64,000 nucleotides of DNA, taken from the NCBI RefSeq assembly GCF_012955605.1, contig NZ_CP052135.1:961501-1025500 (forward strand), written 5' to 3'. The first letter of the stretch is position 1. Each line of letters opens with the position of its first letter. The translations under genes and the position numbers were made by a program. The notes under the pieces are model-generated. The model searched no databases, was not told where the DNA came from, and was given only the letters and a program-made list of their open reading frames with translations. Source of the DNA: Bacillus fonticola. GTDB taxonomy: Bacteria; Bacillota; Bacilli; Bacillales; JC228. Shown one piece after another: positions 45,429 to 54,080 of this stretch.

Positions 45429-45698
45429 TCACAATGTATAAGGGACAACATTGCTCGGTTGTACCTCACTCGGGTCATCTTCTGTCACTTTGTCTGTCAT
45501 TTCATCTGTCACATGATCCATCACCAGGTCGCCAACTTCACCTGGTAGTGGGGCGGGCTCAATAAATGCACCTGTGTTGTACAAATAAGCGTTGGAACGA
45601 ATGATGCCACTAGAGCCGATTTGAAAGACCCCGGAGTTCGCTACACTGCCGATTTTAATCATACGGATGTGAAAGTTTTGATGAATATGAATCGCCAC
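45429..45698 (-). CDS. gerPB: Spore germination protein GerPB
   Basis: 89 residues from GTG 45698 behind AAGGAGGATAACC. Opens AIHIHQNFHIRMIKIGSVAN followed by SGVFQIGSSG, diagnostic for GerPB. The C-terminal tail is acidic (DHVTDEMTDKVTEDDPSEVQ). Confidence 0.9.
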   Translation of the reverse strand: MAIHIHQNFHIRMIKIGSVANSGVFQIGSSGIIRSNAYLYNTGAFIEPAPLPGEVGDLVMDHVTDEMTDKVTEDDPSEVQPSNVVPYTL

Positions 45699-45758
45699 GG
45701 TTATCCTCCTTAGATTCGGGGCGTACCAGTTCCCGCCCGAAGTTTGTCGAAAAGTTTT

Positions 45759-45980
45759 TTATAGGGTTAGTGCAATAGGTAGGTCTACGACATCTTGGTC
45801 TTGTGTGTTTGTCGTGCTGTATTCGTTTACAACGTACATGCCGTCACCTGTGTTGAAGGAGCCGGCCCCCGCAAATGTTTTGTTCGTGGCGGTGGGCGTA
45901 ATTTGAAACGCGTCGCCTATGTGGACGACAGCGCTACTGCTGATGCTAATGACCTGCACGACACCGACTATTGCTGGCAA
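45759..45980 (-). CDS. gerPA: Spore germination protein GerPA
   Basis: 73 residues starting MPAIVGVVQVISISSSAVVH, with TFAGAGSFNTGDG; ribosome site GGAAAGGAGGGAG. First gene of the operon and related in sequence to GerPF. Expressed from the sigma-K-like promoter just upstream. Confidence 0.93.
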   Translation of the reverse strand: MPAIVGVVQVISISSSAVVHIGDAFQITPTATNKTFAGAGSFNTGDGMYVVNEYSTTNTQDQDVVDLPIALTL

Positions 45981-46043
45981 AGGTTGCTCCCTCCTTTCCT
46001 GATGAGAGCTTCAAAAACGATGGGCATTTGCCACGGTCTTTGA

Positions 46044-46072
46044 TATCGTATGTATGGAAAGCGTAACTGGTG
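46044..46072 (-). promoter_or_regulatory. Sigma-K-type promoter of the gerP operon
   Basis: On the minus strand CATACGATA (46052-46044) is a perfect match to the sigma-K -10 CATANNNTA. CACC (46072-46069) at the -35 position is 16 bp upstream and contains the AC core. Known gerP operons are mother-cell, sigma-K dependent. The promoter lies against the start of the divergent DUF418 gene. Confidence 0.75.
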
Positions 46073-46094
46073 AGTGATGAAAGGTGGGGGTTCT

Positions 46095-47240
46095 TTGCGT
46101 GTTCATTCCATTGATGTAACGAGAGGAATTGCTTTATTAGGAATTTTACTCATTAATGTGATGTCGTTTCACGCTCCTTTTTTGTACGTCGATCCTTACA
46201 CGTACTGGGAAGAAGAGTTTTGGTTGTATAGCCTTATTGATCTGTTTGTGCAAGGTAGTTTTTATCCGTTGTTTTCTTTGTTATTTGGGTTCGGGACCGT
46301 GTTTTTGTTTGAAAAGTGTGTTCGAGAAGGACGTCGTTTTCTCTCGGTCTACATACGTCGTTTGCTGTTTCTGGCGATAGTCGGGTTATTACACGGTTTG
46401 TTTATTTGGAGCGGTGACATTTTGTTTGCCTATGCGCTTACAGGTGTTGTGAGTGGATTGTTTATAAAGTTGCCAGCGAAACCACTCTTGATCATTGGGG
46501 GACTGTGGTTTCTCGTACCCCAATTGTTGATGGGTGGCTTGATGTTCCTTGCTTCCCTTTCTTCAGGGGGAGATATGGGGATGCCGGTAGACGTAGTAGG
46601 CATCCAGCAGTCCATTGAGGCGTATCGATACGGAAGCTGGGCAGAGATTCAACAAATGCGCTTTACGGATTGGCAGAAGTCAAATGGGTCTGCCATCATT
46701 GTGTTTCAGATCGGCATGCTTGTTCCGTTTTTTCTCATTGGAATGGGGTTGGCGAAAACGAATTTGTTTCGTGGGCACCAGACAACAGGAGCGCTTACAT
46801 GGTTCTGGATCCTCTTTACTGTTGGAATCGCGATTAAGCTTATTCCTTATGTTACGTCCTTTTCATTAGGACCCTTTACTGTACACGAATATATCGGTGG
46901 ACCACTTGTCGCGTTTAGCATCCCGTTTCTCGTGCATTCTCTCGTGCAAAACGGTCGGGTGACAAGAGTTGCCAACGCCCTGGCCAACATGGGGAAACTT
47001 TCCTTTACGATGTATTTGTTGCAGTCGCTGATCGGGACATTTGTCTTTTATAACATCGGTTTTGGTTTGTACAGTCAAGTTACGTTACTTCAGGGGACAT
47101 TGTTCGCCATTGCTTTATACACCGTGCAAGTCGTAGCTGCCAACCTGTGGATGCGTAATTTTCAGATCGGTCCGTTTGAATTCGTATGGAGAGCTGTCAC
47201 GTACGGTAAACGTCCAGAGATGAAAAGGGACGAATCCTGA
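46095..47240 (+). CDS. DUF418-family membrane protein
   Basis: About 381 residues if translation begins at TTG 46095 behind AAGGTGGGGG; GTG 46074 is an alternative 7 codons upstream. The protein opens RVHSIDVTRGIALLGILLIN, the YeiB/YxaH family signature, and has 9-10 helices and a C-terminal DUF418 domain (MGKLSFTMYLLQSLIGTFVF). Function unknown, possibly transport or acyltransfer. Its last codons (KRDES-stop) are formed by the first unit of a 21-bp repeat array. Confidence 0.85.
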   Translation: MRVHSIDVTRGIALLGILLINVMSFHAPFLYVDPYTYWEEEFWLYSLIDLFVQGSFYPLFSLLFGFGTVFLFEKCVREGRRFLSVYIRRLLFLAIVGLLHGLFIWSGDILFAYALTGVVSGLFIKLPAKPLLIIGGLWFLVPQLLMGGLMFLASLSSGGDMGMPVDVVGIQQSIEAYRYGSWAEIQQMRFTDWQKSNGSAIIVFQIGMLVPFFLIGMGLAKTNLFRGHQTTGALTWFWILFTVGIAIKLIPYVTSFSLGPFTVHEYIGGPLVAFSIPFLVHSLVQNGRVTRVANALANMGKLSFTMYLLQSLIGTFVFYNIGFGLYSQVTLLQGTLFAIALYTVQVVAANLWMRNFQIGPFEFVWRAVTYGKRPEMKRDES

Positions 47241-47391
47241 GTTCAAAGGGGCAGATTCCTGATTCAAAGGGGCAGATCCCTGATTCAAAGGAGCAGATCC
47301 CTGATTCAAAGGGGCAGATACCTGATTCAATGGGACGGATCCCGTACTCAAAGGGACGAATCCCGTACTCAAAGGGTCAATCACGACTCAA
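47224..47391. repeat. Tandem array of eight 21-bp units
   Basis: Unit anchors AAAGGG-like occur at 47224, 47245, 47266, 47287, 47308, 47329, 47350 and 47371, exactly 21 bp apart. Consensus is roughly AAAGGGGCAGATCCCTGATTC, with two sub-variants (GGGGCAG and GGGACGR). The first unit lies inside the 3' end of the DUF418 gene and supplies its stop codon. Confidence 0.92.
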
Positions 47392-47541
47392 GCGAAAAAG
47401 TCTGTTGTAACGGAATAATAATAAGTCTTACCACACGGCTGTTCACGAATTGGACAAGGCTAGATGGCACACGCTACTTCTATCTACTAGGCAGGAAGTG
47501 GTATGCTTGTATTATATGGACAAGGAAAGGATGAACAACTT

Positions 47542-47892
47542 ATGGTAACAGATTTGCACATTACAACATGGGTCGTTGGCATTGTTTTGTTTTTGGTAGC
47601 GTATAACATGTACAAAAAAGGCAACGCCAAAGCGGCAAAAATTAACCACATGATTACGCGTGTTCTATACATTTTGATTATCTGGACAGGGATCAATCTT
47701 TTTATTCCAACAGACCCACTTTATAATGTGAAGGCATTGGCAGGAATATTGGTAATTGTAGGTATGGAGTTGACGCTTGTTCGGACGAAAAAAGGCAAAT
47801 CAGCATCGATTGGTTGGGGATTGTTTATCGTTGGATTAGCAGGTGCACTAGTGCTAGGGATGATGCTGCCACAAGGAATTTACTTAGGATAA
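47542..47892 (+). CDS. yisL: YisL-family (DUF1516) membrane protein
   Basis: 116 residues from ATG 47542 (AAAGGA upstream); the frame is open further upstream without support. Four helices; opening TDLHITTWVVGIVLFLVAYN matches B. subtilis YisL as I recall it. Function unknown. Followed by an unusually long hairpin ending in T7. Confidence 0.88.
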   Translation: MVTDLHITTWVVGIVLFLVAYNMYKKGNAKAAKINHMITRVLYILIIWTGINLFIPTDPLYNVKALAGILVIVGMELTLVRTKKGKSASIGWGLFIVGLAGALVLGMMLPQGIYLG

Positions 47893-47897
47893 AAGAG

Positions 47898-48028
47898 ATG
47901 GGGATGTCCGATAAGTGACAGCTCACCACGGTTTTACGTCAGCTATAGTGTTTGTGGATTTTGACAAACACTATGATCTGACGGTTGTGGTGACTGTTAC
48001 TTTGCTTTTAGGACAGCCCCATTTTTTT
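47898..48028 (+). terminator. Very long segmented hairpin ending in a T-run
   Basis: Four nested stems: ATGGGGATGTCC/GGACAGCCCCAT (47898-47909, 48011-48022; one mismatch); AGTGACAGCTCACCAC / GTGGTGACTGTTACT (one bulge, one wobble); GTCAG/CTGAC; and a perfect 11-bp ATAGTGTTTGT / ACAAACACTAT (47945-47955, 47964-47974). The loop is 8 nt, and T7 follows. It is a plausible yisL terminator, but far longer than needed. Confidence 0.7.
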
Positions 48029-48214
48029 GAAAGGGCTCTCGTTTTCTGTCGATTTATGCTATCTTTATAGGGGAAAGGCTAAGAGCACGACGTCAAGTTA
48101 GGCAGGCATGCTAACTACGCCGTATCGCATGCATAATCGCATCCCTAGCAAGCACATCGCCTTTCGACCACATCGTGTGGGCCAAAGGAAGAAACGTTCG
48201 TGTGGTGAAAAAAC

Positions 48215-51136
48215 ATGAGAACAATACAACATGTATACCAAGACAAACTTACATTAGAACGCTTTACCCGGAAGAACCATCTGGCTAGAGAACAGACCAT
48301 TTTGGTGCAAGTGTTTTCCGGTGTCCCAAACCGGGCATTTTTACGTATGCTCCAAAAAGATATACAGGAAACGATCCCCCACGCCATTGTAATGGGTGTA
48401 ACGACTGACGGTGAAATTTATCAAGGGACGAATCGTGAACGCCAAGTAGTGCTAGCTTTTACGGTATTTACCCAAACGGAAGTACAACTGTTTTCCATTG
48501 AGACGAAAGGTGAAGACCTTATTAAAGTGGGACAAGCCTTTACAAAGCTCATCAAGACACCTCATACAAAGGGAGTGCTTCTGTTCTCGGGGCTATCCGC
48601 ATATGATTCGCAACTCTTTTTAGATGGACTATATGATTCCACTAATGAATTCCCACCGATCGTAGGAGGGTTGGCCGCGGATAATGGGCAGTTTCAAGAG
48701 GCGTTCGTATTTACAGAAGACTGGATTTCGTCAACAGGCATCCTCCTCGTTACATTACGAAGCGAGCAGCTCACTGTATCCACACACGGTCAGTACCATT
48801 GGCGTGAGGTCGGGACACGCTTTACTGCTACAGGAGTAAACGGAAAAGAAGTATTTTCATTAGATGGTGAGCTTCCGAGTGATCTCTTAAAGAAACACAT
48901 CGGAGAACGGTTTATACAAGGGTTACCAGAGACAGGAATTGAATTTCCGCTCGTCATTATGAGAGGGGAGGAACAGACGCAAGCCTTTATTGAGTCTATC
49001 CAAAAGGACGGAACAATGACGCTGTCGACGCCATTACATAAAGGCGAGCAAGTGACCTTTGCTTTTGTCGATATTGAAAAATGGATCGAAACGTCCGTTG
49101 TTCAACTTGAAACCCTCTCAGAAGGACATGTGGAATCGATTTTCATTTACAATTGTTTAGCACGTAGAAGGTATGTAAAAGAAATTACGTCTCAAGATGT
49201 TGCACATTTTCAACGGATTGCGCCAACAACCGGTTTCTTTGGGAACGGTCAGATTGTTAGTTTGTCAGGAGGAAAGCCAAAAGTATACGTTCATGCTCTA
49301 GCATACGTCACGATGGCGGAGGGACAAACTATACCGAGTAAAAAAGAAGCGCTAAAGGTTTCCTATCAAATCCCCCCTCAAGTCCGAACGATGATGCTCT
49401 TTACGCAACTAATGGAAGCGGCAGTATCCAATGCAGCCGAATTAGCCCAATCCGTTCAACGTTCGCAAGAAATCTACAAATCTTTGTTCGAGAACAATAG
49501 TGAACTCATTTATTCTACTGATTTAACAGGGAAGTTTACGAGTATTAATCCATCTTTTGAACAAGCGTTTAATGTGAAAAAGGAGGATTTGATCGGAAAA
49601 AGTGCGATTCCGTTTCTACAAAAGAAAGATGTCATTCGTGTGAAACGTCATTTTCTAAAATCATTGATCGGGCGTGAAGAGTTATTTCGTATTAATATTG
49701 AAACGAATGGTACGTGGAAGACGTTTGAAATGAAGCATGTGCCCATTATGGTGCAAGGCGAACGGATTGGTTTGTACGGCCTCGGACGTGACATCACAGA
49801 CAAAATCCAAACAGAAGATCGTATTACACAATTAGCTTACTACGATCATGAAACACAGCTACCAAACCGTATTAAGTTTGCTGAGATCGTCAAGGGGATG
49901 CTGGACAAAGTGAAATCCAGTGATCAATCGATAGCCGTCATGTTTCTCGACATCGACCGGTTTAAGATTATTAATGATAGTCTCGGTCACGTTATTGGAG
50001 ATCTATTACTGAAGCAAATCGCGTACAGAATAGAAAAAGTGTTACCCGCAGGTGCCTACATAGGGAGATTTGGCGGGGATAAATTTACGATTGCCTGTGC
50101 GCGCAATGTCTCTTATAAACAAGTAGAGTCCGTTGCCCAAATGATTTTAGATGAGGTCAAACAACCTCTTTTTCACGATGGACATGAGTTTTTCTTAACA
50201 GCTAGTATCGGTGTCAGTTTTTCCCCTCAGGACGGCGATCAGGTGGAAACGCTATTGCGCAATGCAGATGCTGCGATGAACCGTGCGAAACAAGTGGGTG
50301 GGGGAGCCTATATGAGTTTCTCTCACCATATGAACGACGATGCTTTATATCGACTAGAGCTTGAGCGCTTTTTACACAAAGCCATTGAAAAAGATGAATT
50401 GTTCTTAGCGTACCAACCGATTTTAGAGCTCTCAACTGGAAAGTGTACCGGATACGAGGCGCTCGTCCGTTGGCGGCACCCACACCAAGGCATTATACCG
50501 CCGACCCAATTCATTCCCATTGCAGAAGAAACAGGTCTTATTTTAGAGATCGGGAATTGGGTACTACAGGAAGCGTGTCAAAAAGCGGTCGAATGGCGTG
50601 AACAACTTCAACCAGACTTGAAAGTATCTGTAAATGTGTCAGCACCTCAATTTGCGCATCCGAAATTTGCCCAGTTTGTTCAGAAAGCGTGTGAGCAAGC
50701 AGGATTGCCTCCTGAAGCGCTTCACCTCGAGCTGACCGAGTCCATTATGGTCGGGAACATGGGGCATTGCATTGACGTGATGTACAATTTAAAGGATATT
50801 GGTGTCAATATATCCATTGATGATTTTGGAACAGGGTATTCATCATTTCAATATTTGCGTGAGCTGCCAATCGATACGTTGAAAATTGATCGGAGCTTCA
50901 TTCATTCCTTGGAAAACACACCGAAGGAATTCGCTATTGTCCAAGCGCTCGTTACGATGGGAACAGGTCTTGGAATTCGTGTGATCGCTGAGGGTGTCGA
51001 AACGAAGGAGCAGCTTGATTTGCTACAACAAATTGGTTTGAACTATGCACAAGGGTTTTATTTTTCAAAACCGTTGGAGGAACAAGCTTTTCAGCGCGCT
51101 TTAGAAAAAAACACATTTGCCATTGAGATGGGATAG
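48215..51136 (+). CDS. FIST-PAS-GGDEF-EAL protein, probable c-di-GMP phosphodiesterase
   Basis: 973 residues. Domains in order: FIST_N (about 30-215), FIST_C (about 220-370), PAS (about 425-540), GGDEF (about 550-705), EAL (about 720-965). The GGDEF signature is altered to GGDKF at residue 620, with no RxxD inhibitory site seen. The EAL domain keeps the catalytic set: YEALVRW, VSVNVSAPQF, LELTESIMV, SIDDFGTGYSSFQYL, LKIDRSF, VIAEGVET. The FIST domain is a proposed small-ligand (amino-acid) sensor. No transmembrane segment, so a cytosolic sensor-effector is likely. The 180-nt leader after the yisL hairpin includes GTTAG/CTAAC and GCATGC repeats that I cannot assign. Confidence 0.9.
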   Translation: MRTIQHVYQDKLTLERFTRKNHLAREQTILVQVFSGVPNRAFLRMLQKDIQETIPHAIVMGVTTDGEIYQGTNRERQVVLAFTVFTQTEVQLFSIETKGEDLIKVGQAFTKLIKTPHTKGVLLFSGLSAYDSQLFLDGLYDSTNEFPPIVGGLAADNGQFQEAFVFTEDWISSTGILLVTLRSEQLTVSTHGQYHWREVGTRFTATGVNGKEVFSLDGELPSDLLKKHIGERFIQGLPETGIEFPLVIMRGEEQTQAFIESIQKDGTMTLSTPLHKGEQVTFAFVDIEKWIETSVVQLETLSEGHVESIFIYNCLARRRYVKEITSQDVAHFQRIAPTTGFFGNGQIVSLSGGKPKVYVHALAYVTMAEGQTIPSKKEALKVSYQIPPQVRTMMLFTQLMEAAVSNAAELAQSVQRSQEIYKSLFENNSELIYSTDLTGKFTSINPSFEQAFNVKKEDLIGKSAIPFLQKKDVIRVKRHFLKSLIGREELFRINIETNGTWKTFEMKHVPIMVQGERIGLYGLGRDITDKIQTEDRITQLAYYDHETQLPNRIKFAEIVKGMLDKVKSSDQSIAVMFLDIDRFKIINDSLGHVIGDLLLKQIAYRIEKVLPAGAYIGRFGGDKFTIACARNVSYKQVESVAQMILDEVKQPLFHDGHEFFLTASIGVSFSPQDGDQVETLLRNADAAMNRAKQVGGGAYMSFSHHMNDDALYRLELERFLHKAIEKDELFLAYQPILELSTGKCTGYEALVRWRHPHQGIIPPTQFIPIAEETGLILEIGNWVLQEACQKAVEWREQLQPDLKVSVNVSAPQFAHPKFAQFVQKACEQAGLPPEALHLELTESIMVGNMGHCIDVMYNLKDIGVNISIDDFGTGYSSFQYLRELPIDTLKIDRSFIHSLENTPKEFAIVQALVTMGTGLGIRVIAEGVETKEQLDLLQQIGLNYAQGFYFSKPLEEQAFQRALEKNTFAIEMG

Positions 51137-51143
51137 CATGTGG

Positions 51144-51183
51144 AAAACCCACTGTTTGTAACAGAACAAACAGTGGGTTTTTG
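51144..51183. terminator. Bidirectional terminator between the EAL gene and the DUF2777 gene
   Basis: Perfect 16-bp stem AAAACCCACTGTTTGT / ACAAACAGTGGGTTTT with loop AACAGA, serving two convergent genes. Confidence 0.9.
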
Positions 51184-51196
51184 CATTTTTGTCATT

Positions 51197-51754
51197 TTAG
51201 GAGATCCGTTCAATAACTAATCGCTTCCCTGTCGTACAAGTGAATTCAAAGCGATCCGTCATTTTTCGAAAGTAGCCAAAATGGTGCTGTACTCCGCAAA
51301 TTTGTTCTCCGTTATCGAATATGAGCATGTTTACGCCGTGTGGACTTCGCTGCGACGACAAAAAGGACAAATGATTATGGCAATAGATACAATCATAAAG
51401 AGAGAAGCCAAGTGAGTTGAGCGTAGTCAAAAACTGTATAAACGCATCCTCATGAATGTCATCCAATAAGTGATCTAAGGAATGAATAAGCGGTTTGCGT
51501 ATCCGCACTTTTTCCTCGCTAGATAAGGAAATGAGTGTGGATTGAAGGTTGAGCACCCCATCTTCTTGCACAATACCGGTACGCCATTTCCTTCCATCAA
51601 ACCATTGTGCCTCTACACCAATCCATTCGTCTAATAAATGAGCATCCTCTGTTTCCTCATCAAAAAACACCCACTGGCCGTTCAAAAATTCTACAGTCCC
51701 TTCATTGAACGCACGAAGTTGGCTATTGAAAAGTTTTGCTCGATTTTGATTCAA
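51197..51754 (-). CDS. DUF2777-like protein (YisN-type)
   Basis: 185 residues from ATG 51754, with GGAGGTTTTTTC upstream. Soluble; includes GTVEFLNGQWVFFDEETEDA, and a later YDCIYCHNHLSFLSS with CxxC-H that may bind metal. Located between the EAL gene and asnO, where B. subtilis has yisN. Family assignment is from position and general resemblance; function unknown. Divergent from asnO. Confidence 0.65.
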   Translation of the reverse strand: MNQNRAKLFNSQLRAFNEGTVEFLNGQWVFFDEETEDAHLLDEWIGVEAQWFDGRKWRTGIVQEDGVLNLQSTLISLSSEEKVRIRKPLIHSLDHLLDDIHEDAFIQFLTTLNSLGFSLYDCIYCHNHLSFLSSQRSPHGVNMLIFDNGEQICGVQHHFGYFRKMTDRFEFTCTTGKRLVIERIS

Positions 51755-51935
51755 TGAAAAAACCTCCAGCCTAGCGTATGAAACGTCGTTTTGTTTTATC
51801 TCCGAAGAATCGAAAGCTCGTCTTTCTTTCGGTCTCGAGCATCGTTCGCATTCTACCCATTGTTAGCTTATTAGAGAGACGATGAAAAGGTGTATCTTTC
51901 TTTTTCACCATTTCCATGAAAGGGCACTAATAAAC

Positions 51936-51964
51936 GTCATATACATGGTAAAAGCGCACACCTG
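51936..51964 (+). promoter_or_regulatory. Possible sigma-E promoter for asnO
   Basis: GTCATATA (51936-51943) and CACACCTG (51957-51964), 13 bp apart, partly fit the mother-cell sigma-E pattern. B. subtilis asnO is a sporulation gene. The rest of the 300-bp divergent gap contains no T-box motif and no other recognisable element. Confidence 0.3.
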
Positions 51965-52055
51965 TCTAGGCGACACATAAACTACATGTGAATTTGCTTT
52001 AACTCGGATGAAAGCGTCAAGTGGATTGAAGATTGACACTAAGGAGTGAAAGTCT

Positions 52056-53903
52056 ATGTGTGGTATTACCGGATGGAGTCACTTTCAAAAAGATCTATCA
52101 GTAGAACAAAGTGTAGTCAATGAGATGGCGAACACCCTCTCGCGAAGGGGACCAGATGAAACGAATACATTTGTGCATCCTCGAGTGTTGTTTGGACATA
52201 AACGGTTGATCGTTGTCGATCCGAGTGGTGGACGACAGCCCATGACACGAACAAGTGAAGGCAAAGCGTTTACACTCTGCTACAACGGTGAATTGTACAA
52301 TACGGAAGATTTGCGAGCTGAATTAAAAAGAAAAGGCTATACATTTCAAGGGCACTCGGACACCGAGGTTCTCTTAAACGCATACGTAGAATGGCGAGAG
52401 CAAGTAGTGGAGTTTCTAAATGGGATCTTTGCGTTTGCAATTTGGGATCCTGACAAAGAGCACGTATTTGTTGCGAGAGATCGTCTCGGTGTGAAACCAC
52501 TTTTTTATGCGGAGAAAGAGGGGTTTGTGTTTGGATCTGAATTAAAGGCGCTCTTAAAGCATCCTTCTCTTCCGGCGAGGGTGGGTCATGACGGTCTTCG
52601 TGAGGTACTCGGGTTAGGGCCATCACGTACACCGGGTCACGGAATATTTGAAGATATTCACGAATTACGCCCAGCGCATGCTTGCACGTATTCAAAGGAT
52701 GGGCTGAAAATTTGGCGTTACTGGGATGTGAAAAGTGCGCCACACGAAGATTCACTAGAGGAAACAGCAACGAACGTACGCACTCTCTTCGTCGACGCGG
52801 TAGAAAGACAACTAGTGAGTGACGTGCCCCTTTGTACATTTTTATCTGGAGGAGTCGATTCGAGTGCCATCACTGCTATTGCCTCCAATTACTATAAAAA
52901 ACACGGTAAAGGAAGCCTTCATACGTACTCCATCGATTATGAAGAAAACGACCAATATTTCACAGCGAGTAAGTTTCAACCGAACGACGATGCCCCTTGG
53001 GTAAGGAAAATGGCGGAAGCGTTCGAAACGAATCATCACAACAGCATCATCACGCAAGAAACACTTGCAGAATACTTAACGGAAGCAGTGCACGTTCGGG
53101 ATACACCTGGTATGGCCGATGTAGATTCTTCACTGCTCTGGTTCTGTAAGCAAATAAAGAAAGACTTTGTTGTCGGGTTGAGCGGAGAGTGTGCAGATGA
53201 GATCTTCGGCGGTTATCCTTGGTTCCATAACCCTGATGATCGAGATCGAAAACACTTTCCATGGATGCGCTCCACAGAGGCAAGACAGCAGTTGCTCCAA
53301 TCGAAATGGCGCGATCGACTAGATTTAGAGACTTACGTACAAGAGCAATACGAAAAAACGATGAACGAAACCCCTTTACTAGATGGGGAAAACCAACTGG
53401 AAACGAAGCGCCGGCAAATGTTTTACTTGAATATGCACTGGTTTATGACCAATTTACTCGATCGTAAAGACCGCATGAGTATGGGCGCAAGTCTTGAGGT
53501 GCGCGTTCCGTTTGCAGATCATCGTCTCGTGGAATACGTTTGGAACATTCCATGGGAAATGAAAATGACTGGGAACCGCGAAAAGGGGATCTTACGGAAG
53601 GCACTCGAAGGGATCTTGCCAGACGAGGTTTTGTATCGAAAGAAGAGCCCGTACCCGAAAACTCATCATCCAGCGTACACAAAAGCCGTACAGGATTGGG
53701 TGAAAACACTCGTTGTCAAAGAAGACAGCATCCTTTTTGAACTCTTTGATAAGAAACAACTGAACGACCTGATCGAAACCGGAGGAGCAAGTTTTGACGT
53801 TCCGTGGTACGGTCAACTAATGAGTGGCCCACAATTGTTAGCCCATTTAGGCCAAATTCACGTTTGGTTCCGGGACTATCATATTGATTTAGTAGAGTCT
53901 TAG
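52056..53903 (+). CDS. asnO: Asparagine synthetase (glutamine-hydrolysing)
   Basis: 615 residues from ATG 52056 behind AAGGAGTG. N-terminal class II glutaminase with catalytic Cys2 (MCGITGW), RRGPDETN, and FCYNGELYN-type loop (TLCYNGELYNTEDLR). The synthetase domain has PP-loop FLSGGVDSSAI at about residue 265 and GLSGECADEIFGGYPWF. Length and position match B. subtilis AsnO (YisO). Converts aspartate to asparagine with glutamine and ATP. Confidence 0.93.
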   Translation: MCGITGWSHFQKDLSVEQSVVNEMANTLSRRGPDETNTFVHPRVLFGHKRLIVVDPSGGRQPMTRTSEGKAFTLCYNGELYNTEDLRAELKRKGYTFQGHSDTEVLLNAYVEWREQVVEFLNGIFAFAIWDPDKEHVFVARDRLGVKPLFYAEKEGFVFGSELKALLKHPSLPARVGHDGLREVLGLGPSRTPGHGIFEDIHELRPAHACTYSKDGLKIWRYWDVKSAPHEDSLEETATNVRTLFVDAVERQLVSDVPLCTFLSGGVDSSAITAIASNYYKKHGKGSLHTYSIDYEENDQYFTASKFQPNDDAPWVRKMAEAFETNHHNSIITQETLAEYLTEAVHVRDTPGMADVDSSLLWFCKQIKKDFVVGLSGECADEIFGGYPWFHNPDDRDRKHFPWMRSTEARQQLLQSKWRDRLDLETYVQEQYEKTMNETPLLDGENQLETKRRQMFYLNMHWFMTNLLDRKDRMSMGASLEVRVPFADHRLVEYVWNIPWEMKMTGNREKGILRKALEGILPDEVLYRKKSPYPKTHHPAYTKAVQDWVKTLVVKEDSILFELFDKKQLNDLIETGGASFDVPWYGQLMSGPQLLAHLGQIHVWFRDYHIDLVES

Positions 53904-53975
53904 GCTAAATGTAGCTTCTATAAACTTTGGATGATAAGAAAACGTTGAATGGCTTGTGAGCAGGAGGCTATTCGG

Positions 53976-54017
53976 GCGTGAAACCAGATTAAACGAGCGT
54001 GAATCCAGACTAATGAT
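53976..54017. repeat. Two-unit 21-bp tandem repeat
   Basis: GCGTGAAACCAGATTAA and GCGTGAATCCAGACTAA begin exactly 21 bp apart (53976, 53997). It lies between the convergent asnO and MATE genes, ahead of their terminator. Confidence 0.65.
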
Positions 54018-54039
54018 GGTCCGTGCTAGCTCCTCACAA

Positions 54040-54079
54040 AACACAGAAAGCCACTCCTTTAGTAGAGTGGCTTTGTGTT
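54040..54079. terminator. Bidirectional terminator between asnO and the MATE gene
   Basis: AACACAGAAAGCCACTC pairs with GAGTGGCTTTGTGTT (54065-54079) across an 8-nt loop; one internal bulge. Confidence 0.85.
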
Positions 54080-54080
54080 G

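Noticed and set aside
47115-47384. Minus-strand frame encoding heptapeptide repeats (PLNQGSA type)
   Set aside because: It is the 21-bp array read in a frame that stays open because 21 is a multiple of three; it has no ribosome site and runs into the antisense of the DUF418 gene.
48040-48214. Second c-di-GMP riboswitch ahead of the EAL gene
   Set aside because: The leader lacks GGCAAACC and GGGACGCAAAGCC blocks; the small inverted repeats fit no riboswitch class I know.
51755-52055. T-box leader for asnO
   Set aside because: The conserved T-box block (AAGGGTGGAACCGCG-like) is absent; only a weak sigma-E-like pair is visible.
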